This document shows positions 16,770-28,595 of a stretch of DNA of 53,850 nt, in pieces. This DNA is from JAEULH01 sp034382075 (lineage in GTDB: Bacteria > Pseudomonadota > Alphaproteobacteria > Rhodospirillales > Defluviicoccaceae), in the NCBI GenBank assembly GCA_034382075.1, contig JAXMOZ010000011.1, positions 1 through 53,850 of the forward strand, in the 5' to 3' direction. The translations under genes were made by a program, and so were the position numbers. Position 1 is the stretch's first letter. Each line of letters begins with the position of its first letter. The notes under the pieces are model-generated. The model did no database searches. It was not told where the DNA came from and saw only the letters and a program-made list of their open reading frames with translations.

Positions 16770-16784
16770 TTGTGCGATGCACAA
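16770..16784. promoter_or_regulatory. Perfect palindrome TTGTGC-GAT-GCACAA
   Basis: A 15-base inverted repeat with a 3-base centre, lying between the divergent genes at 16630 (minus) and 16922 (plus) in a locally AT-richer stretch. Likely operator. The TGC/GCA half-sites recall PhaR-type sites of PHB metabolism, but this is only a resemblance. Confidence 0.45.
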
Positions 16785-16921
16785 AAACTCTTGATTGGGG
16801 CGTTCCCCGAACATACTCTACCGTCAGACGCCATCGGCAGCGCGGGACCGGCGGCGGAACAGCAAGAAACCGAGGGGAGGATCCGCCACAGGTGAACTGA
16901 ACTCAAGTGTGAGGACCACCG

Positions 16922-17197
16922 ATGCACGGATTCGAAGACCTCAGCCGCGTAAAGCCCGCATCGGGCAATGAAGCGGCTTCTCCCTACGTCATGGCCGACC
17001 TTCCCGGCGACGCGAACTACGTGATCGCGGACTTGACCGGCGAGGAGATCGAACGCCTCGTCCGCCGTGGCCGGCAGTTGCGCTCGGCGCAGCTCGGCGC
17101 CTGGGGCCAGCGGATGTTCGAAACCTGGAAAAGCCTGTTCCGCAGGCCGGGCCGGGTCATCCCGACAACGGAGATGATGGCGGCCTACAGGAAGTGA
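16922..17197 (+). CDS. Small protein of unknown function
   Basis: A 91-residue soluble protein I do not recognise. ATG follows GAGGA at 6-7 bases. The N-terminal third is acidic (MADLPGDANYVIADLTGEE). The rest is a basic amphipathic helix region (IERLVRRGRQLRSAQLGAWGQRMFETWKSLFRR is split by no break), ending in TTEMMAAYRK. The size and basic helix loosely recall small DUF1127-type proteins, but the key motif is absent. Its 3' end overlaps the convergent LysE-family gene by 13 bases. The palindrome at 16770 sits upstream. Confidence 0.6.
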   Translation: MHGFEDLSRVKPASGNEAASPYVMADLPGDANYVIADLTGEEIERLVRRGRQLRSAQLGAWGQRMFETWKSLFRRPGRVIPTTEMMAAYRK

Positions 17198-17811
17198 TCG
17201 TACAGCAGCAGGGCCGCGAACGCGATCAGCACCGCTGACGCGGTCCTGGCGATCGCCGTGGTGATCCGTGGGCGGAGCAGCCAGCTCCGCAACTGATGCG
17301 CCCCCCAGGCCAGCGGCGCCTGCCACGCGACGTTGATGGCGATCAGCGTCGCCGACAGCGTCAGCAGCTGCGCCGGTACCCGCCCATCGGCGGAGGCCAC
17401 GAAGTTCGGATAGAGCGCCAGAAACAGGACCAGCACCTTCGGGTTCAGGAGGTTGGTGAGCATGGCGTCGCGCAACGCCTGCAGCGGCTTCGCCCGCGCC
17501 GGGGAGCCGTCTACCGCCATCGGCCCGCCGCTGCGCAGGCCCTGGATGCCGAGATAGGCCAGATACGCCGCGCCGATGACGGCAAGCGCGTCGAACAGCC
17601 TGGGCGAGTTGGCGATGAGCAACGACAAGCCGAAGACGGCGAAGACCGTGTGCACCAGCAGGCCGAGCTGGACGCCCAGCACCGCGGCGTAGCCGGCGGC
17701 CCGCCCGCTCAAGGCGGAGCGCAGGATCAGGAAGGTGTCCGGCCCCGGCGAAACCACGATGGCCGCCGCCGTGAGCGCGAAGGCCAGAAGCGTCGCCGGC
17801 TCAACCGGCAT
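17185..17811 (-). CDS. LysE/RhtB-family amino-acid exporter
   Basis: A 208-residue inner-membrane protein with six hydrophobic segments. The family signature SPGPDTFLILRSALSGRAAGY lies near residues 20-40, and TNLLNPKVLVLFLALYPNF in the middle marks the LysE translocator fold. Proteins of this group export amino acids or similar small molecules; the substrate is unknown here. ATG at 17811 was chosen since the first helix starts directly after it. It ends inside the 3' end of the small plus-strand gene. Confidence 0.9.
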   Translation of the reverse strand: MPVEPATLLAFALTAAAIVVSPGPDTFLILRSALSGRAAGYAAVLGVQLGLLVHTVFAVFGLSLLIANSPRLFDALAVIGAAYLAYLGIQGLRSGGPMAVDGSPARAKPLQALRDAMLTNLLNPKVLVLFLALYPNFVASADGRVPAQLLTLSATLIAINVAWQAPLAWGAHQLRSWLLRPRITTAIARTASAVLIAFAALLLYDHFL

Positions 17812-18425
17812 CAGCGGCCACGCTTGCTGCAAGCAACCCGCCGCCTCCCACCGATCGTCTGTCTGCGCGCTTGGGCCAAGGCGCGCCACGCCGCTGTTTC
17901 ATCGCCTTGTTCTCGCCGCTTCGGGCAATCGCTGCGGCCGGGCCGGCGCGTGCCGTGACCGGATGCGCCCGCTGCGGAAGCGCGGGGCGAACAGCGTCAC
18001 GCACCGAACTCCAAGCAACGGTCCGCGCGTGACGTGCTTGTCACTCTCCGTCACTCCCATGGTCTGTTCATGACTTGTTGCGAAGCTCCCTAAACGATCG
18101 ATGGCCGCGGCAAGCACTCACGAGCACGGCCATGATGCCCCCATTATCCGGATGGCTACCTGCTCTTAGATCACGATTGCCGCGAGCCCGGCACAGAAGT
18201 CTTACGCAACCTACGGGTATCTTGCCACGCGCCAGAGCCGGGTGGAATTAGCCAGGTTCGGAGCTCTGTGGCGCCTTCTACAATAGCGCTCCCTTGTCAC
18301 CCCCGGACTTGGTCCGGGGGTCCAATTGAAGGCGTGGATGGCCGTAACAAGTACGGCCACGATGTTGGAAAACTATTGAAGACCTTTTTTCGCGGGTCCC
18401 GCTGCGTCAACCCAATCACAGTTGG
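17812..18425. other. 614-base intergenic region
   Basis: No credible gene in any frame. The stretch is less GC-rich than its surroundings (many AT-containing runs from 18040 to 18420). It contains one strong hairpin (18300-18320). The rest shows nothing I can name. Confidence 0.5.
18300..18320. repeat. Palindromic element CCCCCGGAC-TTG-GTCCGGGGG
   Basis: A perfect 9-base-pair stem with a 3-base loop. The embedding sequence (TCACCCCCGGACTTGGTCC) is typical of short dispersed palindromes in GC-rich proteobacteria. It lies 106 bases beyond the fumC stop and has no T-tract, so it is more likely a dispersed repeat than a terminator. Confidence 0.7.
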
Positions 18426-19823
<1,398 letters not shown>

Positions 19824-19837
19824 GGCTGTGTCCGTCC

Positions 19838-20511
19838 TTAGCGGTGTTCCCCTACAACCACGGCGGCGGCGGCAGGTTCCGCTAAAGCCCCAGCGAGGAT
19901 GAAGGTCGCCGCCGCCTCCAGCGCCTCGGACAGCGCCTGGGCTTCCGTGCGCCCGGAGCTGCGCCTGGGCTTGAAGCCGTGGTCGCCGTCCTCCAGCCAG
20001 TGGATGCGGATCGCCGCCGACAGCCCATACGCCTCCACCTCGCCCCGGCCGCCGAACGGATCGCGCGTGCCCTGGAGGATCAGCGCCGGCGTGCGCAGGT
20101 CACGCAGATGGCGCATGCGCGTCGTCCCCGGCGCGCCCGGCGGGTGGAACGGGTAGCCGAGGCAGAGGAGGCCGCGCACCTGGGCCTCGTCGGCGATCAT
20201 GCTGGCCATCCGCCCGCCCAGCGACTTGCCGCCGATGACGGTGCGGGCCGGGTCCATCTCGGCCAACACTGCCCGCCATGCGTCCAGCAGCACTTGGCTG
20301 CGGTCCGGCGGGCGGCGGCCACCGCCCCGCCGCCGCTCGGCCATGTAGGGAAACTCGAAGCGGACGACGCGGATGGAGCGCGCCGCCAGCCCGTGCGCGA
20401 AGAAGGCCATGAACGGGCTGTCCATCGCCGCGCCGGCGCCATGGGCCAGGACGCAGGTGACTTCCGCGCTCTCCGGGCCGTCGACGAGAAGCTCGGGTGC
20501 CGCCCCGCCCG

Positions 20512-20515
<4 letters not shown>
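19838..20515 (-). CDS. Alpha/beta hydrolase, KANL3/Tex30-like
   Basis: A 225-residue cytoplasmic alpha/beta hydrolase. LAHGAGAAMDSPFMAFF is the oxyanion strand, GGKSLGGRMAS the nucleophile elbow (Ser), LILQGTRDPFGG the acid, and LEDGDHGFKPR the catalytic His. The start is inferred as TTG at 20515, overlapping the TGA stop of the class I fumarase gene (TTGA), which suggests translational coupling; no ATG gives a plausible start. The natural substrate is unknown for the family. Confidence 0.8.
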
Positions 20516-22143
<1,628 letters not shown>

Positions 22144-22674
22144 CCTTCAGCCCTCACCCCATGCCCAAGCCGACGCAGTCCCTTTGCGCCGCGAGACTAG
22201 AGCAGAACGGGGTGGGGTGGAATCAGAAGGTCGCCCGGCCAAGCTGCCGCGCTGGACCCGCGGAACAAGTCCGCGGATGACGGGGGAAGAGACGGGTGAA
22301 GGCGCCGGCGCGAAATAACATCCACAGCCGTCATTGCCGCGCTTGTCGCGGCAATCCATGGCAGGGGCGGCGGCTCACCTTCGTGGACCCGCGGAACGAG
22401 TCCGCGGGTGACGGTGGGGGAGGAGCCAGCCCCGCCAACCCTGCTGCGCACAGCCGTCATTGCCGCGCTTGTCGCGGCAATCCATGGCAGGGCGGCGGCT
22501 CTCCTCGTGGACCCGCGCAACAGGTGCGCGGGTGACGGTGAAGGGGAAGCCGGAAAGCGCCGCGCCAACGCCAATGCGCCGACACCTCACCGTCATTGCC
22601 GCGCTTGTCGCGGCAATCCATGGCAGGGGCCGCAGCCTCGTTGCGGCGATCCACGGACCGCCGCAACTGGACGC
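22144..22674. other. Intergenic region filled with dispersed palindromes
   Basis: No gene. From 22256 onward nearly all of it is the repeat mosaic described at 22256-22630. The first 110 bases hold the leader of the class I fumarase gene. Confidence 0.7.
22256..22630. repeat. Mosaic of two alternating palindromic repeats (B-A-B-A-B-A)
   Basis: Element A is ATTGCCGCG-CTTGT-CGCGGCAAT, a perfect 9-bp stem, at 22333-22355 and twice more (near 22459 and 22590). Element B is ACCCGCGGA-ACGAG-TCCGCGGGT at 22387-22409, with copies at about 22256-22278 and 22511-22533. The 22511 copy has ACCCGCGCA/TGCGCGGGT, a paired change that keeps the stem. The units alternate at roughly 50-75 base spacing. The same families recur, inverted, at 53476-53745. 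Confidence 0.85.
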
Positions 22675-24192
22675 TCAGGCGACGGGCATTGCCACCGGGG
22701 TGCACGGGTGGATCACCTTGGTCAGCGGCTGCGGCGCGTTCTCGATCCGCCAGTTGACCCAGATCCGGTCCTTGTCGTCGAAGTCGAGCGTCATCCAGTT
22801 GCGCTCGGCGACGAAGCGGTAGTTGGTGCCGGGGAAGACCTGCATCTCGCCCTCGATGTCGCGGTCGATCTCCTGGGTCTGGCTGCCGATCTGTTCGAGG
22901 AAGTAGCGCACCACCCGCGCCGGCGGCGGATGGACGACGGCCGACGAGGTCAGCTGGGTGATGGCGTCGGCGCCCACGTAGCGGACCGGCCGCCGCTCCG
23001 ACTGGATCACCCCCAAAGCCGCGACATGCACGTCGCCGGAGACGATGGTCACCCGGGTGCCCTTGGCCTCGGCGAAGTCGAGCAGGCGGTGGATGAAGCG
23101 GAGCCGCTCGGTCTTGTGGTTGTAGCTGAGCCACTGGTCGTGCAGGTCGTCCTCGTTGCCCTGCTGCCCGGGCAGGAGATCGAAGGCCCGCTCGACGAAC
23201 GACATGTCCGGGTGCAGCACCGGAATGCTCGACATCACCAACAGGTGCTTGAGCCCTTGCGTGGCGTCGACGGCGGCAAGCACCGCGTTCCAGCTTTCGA
23301 GCGACAGGATCTGCTGCTGGGTGCGCTCCGAGCGCAGGTCGAGAACCAGCACCGCCCCGGTCTCGAAGCGGAGCAGCGCGTTGAAGGACGACTGGCCGGG
23401 GATGCGCGCCGTGGGCGAGGCCGGGTCGGTCTGCAGCTGGAACAGGGCGAAGGCGCCGCGGGCGGCGGCGAAGATGGCCTGGAACACCGGCGAGGCCTGT
23501 TCCTCCGGGCTGTACGAGCCCCAGCCGTCGAAGATGTCGTGGTCGTCCCACATCATCAGCGTCGGCATGGAAGCGAGCGCCTCGGCCACCTCTGCCTGCG
23601 AGAAGCGGGAGGCGTAGAGATCGGCATAAAAGCGCTCGATCGCTCGGCGCAACCCGGCGCCGGCAGGCCGCCGGGCCCGCTCGGCGCGCGGCCGCTCGTT
23701 GAAGCGGGCAAGCTCCGGGATCTGGTCCCACAGCTGGTCGGCGTAGATCTGATCGCCGCCGAGGAGGAGCATGTGGAAGGGCTGGCGTGCGTGCTCCCGG
23801 GCCACGTCGCGCCAGAGCGCATTCTTGTCGGCGATCTTCTTCATATCGCCCGGCAGCGAGAACCCGTTGCAGGAGGCGTAGGCGATCCTGGGGGCCCGGC
23901 CCTGCGCCGGCAGAACCAGGGTCCAGCGCTCGTCCTCGCCGGAAAAGCCGTAGCTTACCGCCTGCTCGGCGGGCGCCAGCGGCAGGCTGAGGTCGGCGGC
24001 GAAGACGTCGATGCCGCCGATGCTGCCCAGCGCCCGCAGCGGCGCCGTCTGCGGGGAGCTGTCGCGGCCGCCGTCGCCGTAGCTCAGCTCGGCAGGGACG
24101 TCGCCGCCCCGGTGCGCCACCATGACCGAGACGCGCCAGCTTCCGCCGTCCTGGCCGCGCCAGCCGAGGATCGGGCCGCATACCCTGGGCAT
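22675..24192 (-). CDS. PhoD-like metallophosphatase
   Basis: A 505-residue phosphatase of the PhoD-like group, with an N-terminal beta-sandwich (about 1-100) before the metallophosphatase core. Core motifs are IAYASCNGFS, LLLGGDQIYADQLW, MMWDDHDIFDGWGS, VMSSIPVL and IVSGDVHVAALG, which give the Asp/Asn/His metal ligands. There is no signal peptide, so it probably acts in the cytoplasm or at the membrane. GGAGGCGAG precedes the ATG. It begins 46 bases after the CoA-transferase stop and may be the last gene of that operon. Confidence 0.87.
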   Translation of the reverse strand: MPRVCGPILGWRGQDGGSWRVSVMVAHRGGDVPAELSYGDGGRDSSPQTAPLRALGSIGGIDVFAADLSLPLAPAEQAVSYGFSGEDERWTLVLPAQGRAPRIAYASCNGFSLPGDMKKIADKNALWRDVAREHARQPFHMLLLGGDQIYADQLWDQIPELARFNERPRAERARRPAGAGLRRAIERFYADLYASRFSQAEVAEALASMPTLMMWDDHDIFDGWGSYSPEEQASPVFQAIFAAARGAFALFQLQTDPASPTARIPGQSSFNALLRFETGAVLVLDLRSERTQQQILSLESWNAVLAAVDATQGLKHLLVMSSIPVLHPDMSFVERAFDLLPGQQGNEDDLHDQWLSYNHKTERLRFIHRLLDFAEAKGTRVTIVSGDVHVAALGVIQSERRPVRYVGADAITQLTSSAVVHPPPARVVRYFLEQIGSQTQEIDRDIEGEMQVFPGTNYRFVAERNWMTLDFDDKDRIWVNWRIENAPQPLTKVIHPCTPVAMPVA

Positions 24193-24238
24193 CTCGCCTC
24201 CTTGTCGCGGCTTCGTCCCGTGGCCGGGCCGGCCCCGG

Positions 24239-26179
24239 TCAGGTGCCGCTGTCGTCCGTCAGGAACGCCCTCGCCTCGCTCTCGCTTTCGAACACGTGCG
24301 GCGAGATCTTTCGCTCGGCCAGCGCCTCGCCCAGCTTCATCCTGAGAAAGGCGCCGGTGGTGTAGCGCGTCACTCGGGTGTAGTAATTCTCTTCCATATA
24401 CTGGACCATTCTGGCGTAAACGTCGATGACCGCCTCGTCGATGCGGAAGCTGTCGTAGTTGACGATGACGCCGCACCGCCGGGCGATCTTGCGGCAATAC
24501 GCTTCGACCGCGCCCTGCACGTTCTCCACGTCCTTCTCGGTCTTGACGTGCATCGCCTCGAAGTTGAGGAACAGGATGTTGCGGTCGGCGTCGTAGCTGA
24601 TGCGGGAGGCCAGGTCCATCCGCCCGACCAGCTCGGCCTCCAGGCCCATCCGCTCCGGCTGAAAGATGCGCGGGTCCATCGGCTGGACGCTGCGGATCAC
24701 CGGCTCGAAGGCCATGTGCGCGAGGATGTCGCGCTCGATGTCGATGCCCGGCGCCACCTCGCGCAGCTCCAGGCCCCGCTTGGTCAGCTGGAAGACGCAG
24801 CGCTCGGTGACGTAGAGGATGGGCTGGCCGATCTCCGCGGCGTATTCGCCGCTGAAAGTGACCTGGCCGACCCGCTCGACGAACTTCCGCGCCCGGCCCT
24901 CCTGGGCGATCCTGAGCTTGCCGTCCTCGACGGCGATGCTCAAGCCGCCGGCGGTGAACGTCCCGGCGAAGACGACCTTGCGGGCGTTCTGGCTGATGTT
25001 GATGAAGCCGCCGGCGCCTGCGAGCTTGGGGCCGAACCGGCTGACGTTGAGGTTGCCGTGGCGGTCGCACTCGGCGAGCCCCAGGCAGGCCATGTCCAGG
25101 CCGCCGCCGTCGTAGAAGTCGAACTGCTGGTTCTGTTCGATGATGGCCTCGGAGTTGACCCCCGCGCCGAAGTTCAGCCCGCCCGCCGGGACGCCGCCGA
25201 TCACCCCCGGCTCGGCCGTCAGCGTCACGAACTTGAGGATCTTTTCCTCGTTGGCGACGGAGGCGACGCCTTCGGGCATGCCGATGCCGAGGTTGACGAC
25301 GCCGCCGGGAGGAAGCTCGAAGGCGGCGCGCCTGGCGATGATCTTGCGCTCGTCGAGCGGCATCGGCGGCATGGCCGCCAGCGGCACCTTGATCTCCCCA
25401 GAGAACGCCGGGTTGTATTGGGTGGCGTAGGTTTGGGCATGGAACTCGGACCGGGCGACGACGACGCAGTCGACCATGACGCCGGGGATCTTCACCTGCC
25501 GGGGATTGAGCGAGCCGGCCTCGGCGACCCGCTCCACCTGGGCGATGACGAAACCGCCGGAGTTGCGCGCAGCCGTTGCCATGGCGAGGTTGTCCAGCGT
25601 CAGCGCTTCCCGCTCCATGGTGATGTTGCCGGCGGGGTCGGCGGTGGTGCCGCGGACGAAGGCGACGTGGATCGGGAAGGCCTTGTAGAACAGCCACTCC
25701 TCGCCGCCGAGTTCGATCACCTGGACCAGGTCCTCGGTGGAGATGGCGTTGATCTTGCCGCCCTCCAGCCTGGGGTCGACGAAGGTGCGCAAGCCCACCT
25801 TGGTGATGGTGCCGGGCTTGCCGGCGGCGATGTCGCGGTAGAGATGCGAGATCACCCCCTGCGGCAGGTTGTAGGCCTCGACCTTGTCGGCCAACGCCAG
25901 CTGGCCGATGCGCGGGATCAGCCCCCAGTGGCCGCCGACCACGCGCTTCAACAGGCCGCTGTGGCCGAGCCGGTTCAGCCCGCGCTCCGAGCCGTCGCCC
26001 TGGCCGGCGGCGAAGACGATGGTGAGGTTGCGCGGCCGCCCGGTCTGAACGAACCGCCGTTCGAGGGCGGCGAGCAGCTCTTCCGGCGCGCCGTCGCCGA
26101 CGAAGCCGGTGTTCGCCAGCGTGTCCCCGTCGCGAATGATGGCGATGGCCTCGTCGGCCGTGACGACCTTGTTTTTCAT
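24239..26179 (-). CDS. Family I CoA-transferase (propionate/lactate type) with C-terminal extension
   Basis: A 646-residue cytoplasmic enzyme moving CoA between acyl-CoA and a free carboxylate. Two CoA-transferase halves are fused. The first has GDTLANTGFVGDGAPEELL and VVGGHWGLIPRIG. The second has VVNLGIGMPEGVASVANEE, the loop with the catalytic Glu in YdiF/Pct relatives, followed by GGVPAGGLNFGAGVN. Residues from about 520 onward form an extra domain (NILFLNFEAMHVKTE, ENYYTRVTRYTTGAFLR) of the kind seen in some alphaproteobacterial homologues; Pct alone is about 520-540 residues. The start at 26179 is fixed by MKNKVVTADEAI. It is downstream of a TRAP carboxylate transporter. Confidence 0.88.
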   Translation of the reverse strand: MKNKVVTADEAIAIIRDGDTLANTGFVGDGAPEELLAALERRFVQTGRPRNLTIVFAAGQGDGSERGLNRLGHSGLLKRVVGGHWGLIPRIGQLALADKVEAYNLPQGVISHLYRDIAAGKPGTITKVGLRTFVDPRLEGGKINAISTEDLVQVIELGGEEWLFYKAFPIHVAFVRGTTADPAGNITMEREALTLDNLAMATAARNSGGFVIAQVERVAEAGSLNPRQVKIPGVMVDCVVVARSEFHAQTYATQYNPAFSGEIKVPLAAMPPMPLDERKIIARRAAFELPPGGVVNLGIGMPEGVASVANEEKILKFVTLTAEPGVIGGVPAGGLNFGAGVNSEAIIEQNQQFDFYDGGGLDMACLGLAECDRHGNLNVSRFGPKLAGAGGFINISQNARKVVFAGTFTAGGLSIAVEDGKLRIAQEGRARKFVERVGQVTFSGEYAAEIGQPILYVTERCVFQLTKRGLELREVAPGIDIERDILAHMAFEPVIRSVQPMDPRIFQPERMGLEAELVGRMDLASRISYDADRNILFLNFEAMHVKTEKDVENVQGAVEAYCRKIARRCGVIVNYDSFRIDEAVIDVYARMVQYMEENYYTRVTRYTTGAFLRMKLGEALAERKISPHVFESESEARAFLTDDSGT

Positions 26180-26280
26180 GCTGTCTCGCTCTTTCCTCAC
26201 TTGACCCGGCGGCGGCTGTCGTCGAACGCCGCGATCCGGCCATAGTGCCCCGGCCGCTGCAAGCCCAGACCCATCAGACG

Positions 26281-27114
26281 CTAATGAGACATCAGCGCCG
26301 GGATCGGCAGGTGCTGGAGCACGTGGCGGGTGGCGCCGCCCAGCACCAGTTCGCGCATGCGCGAGCGGCCGTAGCCGCCCATGACAAGCAGGTCGGCGCC
26401 GAAGGCATCGGCTTCGGCCAGCAGCACCGCGCCGGCGGCATGGTCCGAGGCGGCGGCGTCGATCGCCTGGATGTCGGCGACGATGCCATTGCGGGCGAGG
26501 TGGGCGTGGATCAGGTCGGCGGTGCCCGGCCGCTCGACGGTCTTCGCCAACAGCACGGCGACCCGCTCGGCATGGCGGAGCAGCGGCATGGCGTCGGCCA
26601 CGGCGCGGCTCGCCTCGCGGCTGCCGTTCCAGGCGACCGCGATCCTGTGGCCGAAGTCGCCGGCAAGCGGCGCATGCGGCACCACCAGCACCGGCCTGCC
26701 GGAGCCCAGCAGCAATTCGTGGATCAGCTCCTCGCCGGAGAACTCTTCCTCCGCGTCCGGCGCGGCCTGGCCGGTGACGGTGAGGTTGGCGTAGCGGGCA
26801 AGCTCGGTCACCTGCGCGATGCCACCGTCGCGCACCACCCACCACTCGCAGGCGACGCCGCGGGTCTCGGCGGCGGCGCGAAACTCGGCCTCGATCCTGT
26901 CGGTGTCGGCGCGAATGGCCTCCGCGTGCGCTTCCAGGGCGCCGGCGACGATGGCGCTGCGGATGGCGCCCGGCACGTGCGGATGGACCTCGACCCGGAG
27001 CCCGATCAGCCGGGCGCCGTGGCGGGCGGCGAGGTCGGCGGCGGCCTGCAGGCGGACGCCCGAGTGGGCGAACTGGTCGAGGAAGACCAGGATGTCGTGC
27101 AGCGCCATCAGCAT
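26281..27114 (-). CDS. Tandem universal stress protein (UspA family)
   Basis: A 277-residue cytoplasmic protein of two Usp domains. The first (1-150) is degenerate, without the full nucleotide-binding motif. The second (155-277) has the ATP-binding signature GGYGRSRMRELVLGGATRHV. It lies between the TRAP transporter genes and the CoA-transferase on the same strand. In other bacteria, Usp proteins encoded with TRAP systems (for example TeaD) bind ATP and modulate transport, so a similar role is reasonable here. The second Met, two codons in, is an alternative start. Confidence 0.85.
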   Translation of the reverse strand: MLMALHDILVFLDQFAHSGVRLQAAADLAARHGARLIGLRVEVHPHVPGAIRSAIVAGALEAHAEAIRADTDRIEAEFRAAAETRGVACEWWVVRDGGIAQVTELARYANLTVTGQAAPDAEEEFSGEELIHELLLGSGRPVLVVPHAPLAGDFGHRIAVAWNGSREASRAVADAMPLLRHAERVAVLLAKTVERPGTADLIHAHLARNGIVADIQAIDAAASDHAAGAVLLAEADAFGADLLVMGGYGRSRMRELVLGGATRHVLQHLPIPALMSH

Positions 27115-27135
27115 CGGCCCCCCGCGGCAGCGTAG

Positions 27136-27163
27136 GGCGGGTTAGCCGCAGGCGTAACCCGCC
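27136..27163. repeat. Palindromic element GGCGGGTTA...TAACCCGCC
   Basis: A perfect 9-bp stem (27136-27144 with 27155-27163) and a 10-base loop between dctM and the stress protein gene. It matches a common REP-like palindrome of GC-rich proteobacteria. A second, weaker GCCGG-rich hairpin follows. It could attenuate transcription between transporter and downstream genes. Confidence 0.7.
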
Positions 27164-27216
27164 GTCCGGCGGGTCCAGCTTCGCCTCGACCCGCCCGACG
27201 AGAGCGCCTGGCGGTG

Positions 27217-28581
27217 TCAGTCGGCGCCATACACCACCTCCGGCAACCACAGCACCAGATCCTGCCAGACGAAGGCGGCAACGACGCAGGCGAGCTGCAG
27301 GATCACGAACGGGATGATGCCGCGGTAGATGTGCGCGGTGGAGATGGACGGCGGGCAGACCCCCTTCAGGTAGAACAGCGAGAAGCCGACTGGCGGGGTG
27401 AGGAACGACGTCTGCAGGCAGATGGCGAAGATCACCGTGAACCAGCGGACGTCGAAGCCGAGCTCCACCACCACCGGGGCCACCAGCGGCAGCATGATCA
27501 GGGTGATCTCCAGCCAGTCGAGGAAGAAGCCGAGGATGAAGGCGATCAACAGGATGAAAATGACCACTCCGGTCGCGCCGAAGGGTAGCGCGTGGAGCAC
27601 GTCGGCGATGAACTCGTCGCCGCCGAACGAGCGCATGACCAGCGAGAAGGCGGTGGCGCCGATGAACAGGGCGAAGATGAACGAGGTGGTGTGCATCGTC
27701 TCGATGCAGGCCTCGCGCAGCACCCGCATGTTCAGCCGGCCGTTGAAGGCGGCGAGCAGCATGGCGCCAAAGGCGCCGAGACCGGCCGCCTCGGTGGGCG
27801 TGGCGATGCCGAAGAAGATGGAGCCCAGGACCGCCACGATCAGCGCGGCGGGCGGGATCACCGCCAGCAGGGTCATGAGGACCGACTTCAGGTCGACCGG
27901 CGGCAGGTCTTTGGGCGGCGGCGCCAAGTCCGGGCGGAACTGCGCCAGCACCAGCACGTAGAGCATGTAGAAAAAGCCGAGCATGAGCCCGGGGACCAGC
28001 GCGCCCATGAACAGGTCACCGACCGAGATCGCCAGCTGGTCGGCCATCAGCACCAGCATGATGCTGGGGGGAATGAGGATCCCGAGCGTACCGGAGGCGG
28101 CGACGACGCCGGTCGCCAACTCCTTGCTGTAGCCGTTCTCCAGCATGATCGGGATCGACATCACCGCCAGCAGCACCACCGAGGCGCCGACGATGCCGGT
28201 TGAGGCGGCCAGAAGGACGCCGATGATCACTACCGTCAGCGCCAGCCCGCCGCGCAGCCGGCCGAAGACGCGCACGAAGTTGGTCATCAGCGTCTCGGCG
28301 ACGCCGGAGCGGTCGAGCATCTGACCCATGAAAATGAACATCGGCAGGGCGACCAGCACCCAGTTCTGCACCTGCGCCCAGACCCGGTCGGCGATGATCG
28401 CGAACCTGGGCCAGCCGTCCATGAGGAAGGTGTCGACGTCGAACACGTTCGACAGGAGGATGCCGGCCCCGGCGAACAGCAAGGACAGCCCGCCCAGGAT
28501 CCAGGCGATGGGAAAGCCGGTGAACAGGAGGCCGATGAACAGGACCAGGTAGACGATGACGATGATCTCGAAGGCTTCCAT
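27217..28581 (-). CDS. dctM: TRAP transporter large permease (DctM)
   Basis: A 454-residue inner-membrane subunit with about 12 helices that moves the substrate using the sodium gradient. Typical blocks are LLFTGFPIAWILGGLSLLF, ALPMFIFMGQMLDRSGVAE, ASTGIVGASVVLLAVMSIP, ASGTLGILIPPSIMLVL, GIATPTEAAGLGAFGA and LQTSFLTPPVGFSLFYLKG. ATG at 28581 starts MEAFEIIVI. The gene follows dctQ by 14 bases. Confidence 0.95.
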   Translation of the reverse strand: MEAFEIIVIVYLVLFIGLLFTGFPIAWILGGLSLLFAGAGILLSNVFDVDTFLMDGWPRFAIIADRVWAQVQNWVLVALPMFIFMGQMLDRSGVAETLMTNFVRVFGRLRGGLALTVVIIGVLLAASTGIVGASVVLLAVMSIPIMLENGYSKELATGVVAASGTLGILIPPSIMLVLMADQLAISVGDLFMGALVPGLMLGFFYMLYVLVLAQFRPDLAPPPKDLPPVDLKSVLMTLLAVIPPAALIVAVLGSIFFGIATPTEAAGLGAFGAMLLAAFNGRLNMRVLREACIETMHTTSFIFALFIGATAFSLVMRSFGGDEFIADVLHALPFGATGVVIFILLIAFILGFFLDWLEITLIMLPLVAPVVVELGFDVRWFTVIFAICLQTSFLTPPVGFSLFYLKGVCPPSISTAHIYRGIIPFVILQLACVVAAFVWQDLVLWLPEVVYGAD

Positions 28582-28595
28582 GGCCGGTGTGCGCC

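Noticed and set aside
22256..22630. Regular repeats suggesting a CRISPR array
   Set aside because: Units are two different palindromes with conserved, not unique, spacers and no cas genes; they fit REP/BIME-like elements.
24122..26245. Long plus-strand open frame opposite the CoA-transferase
   Set aside because: Shadow of a well-conserved gene; no family pattern.
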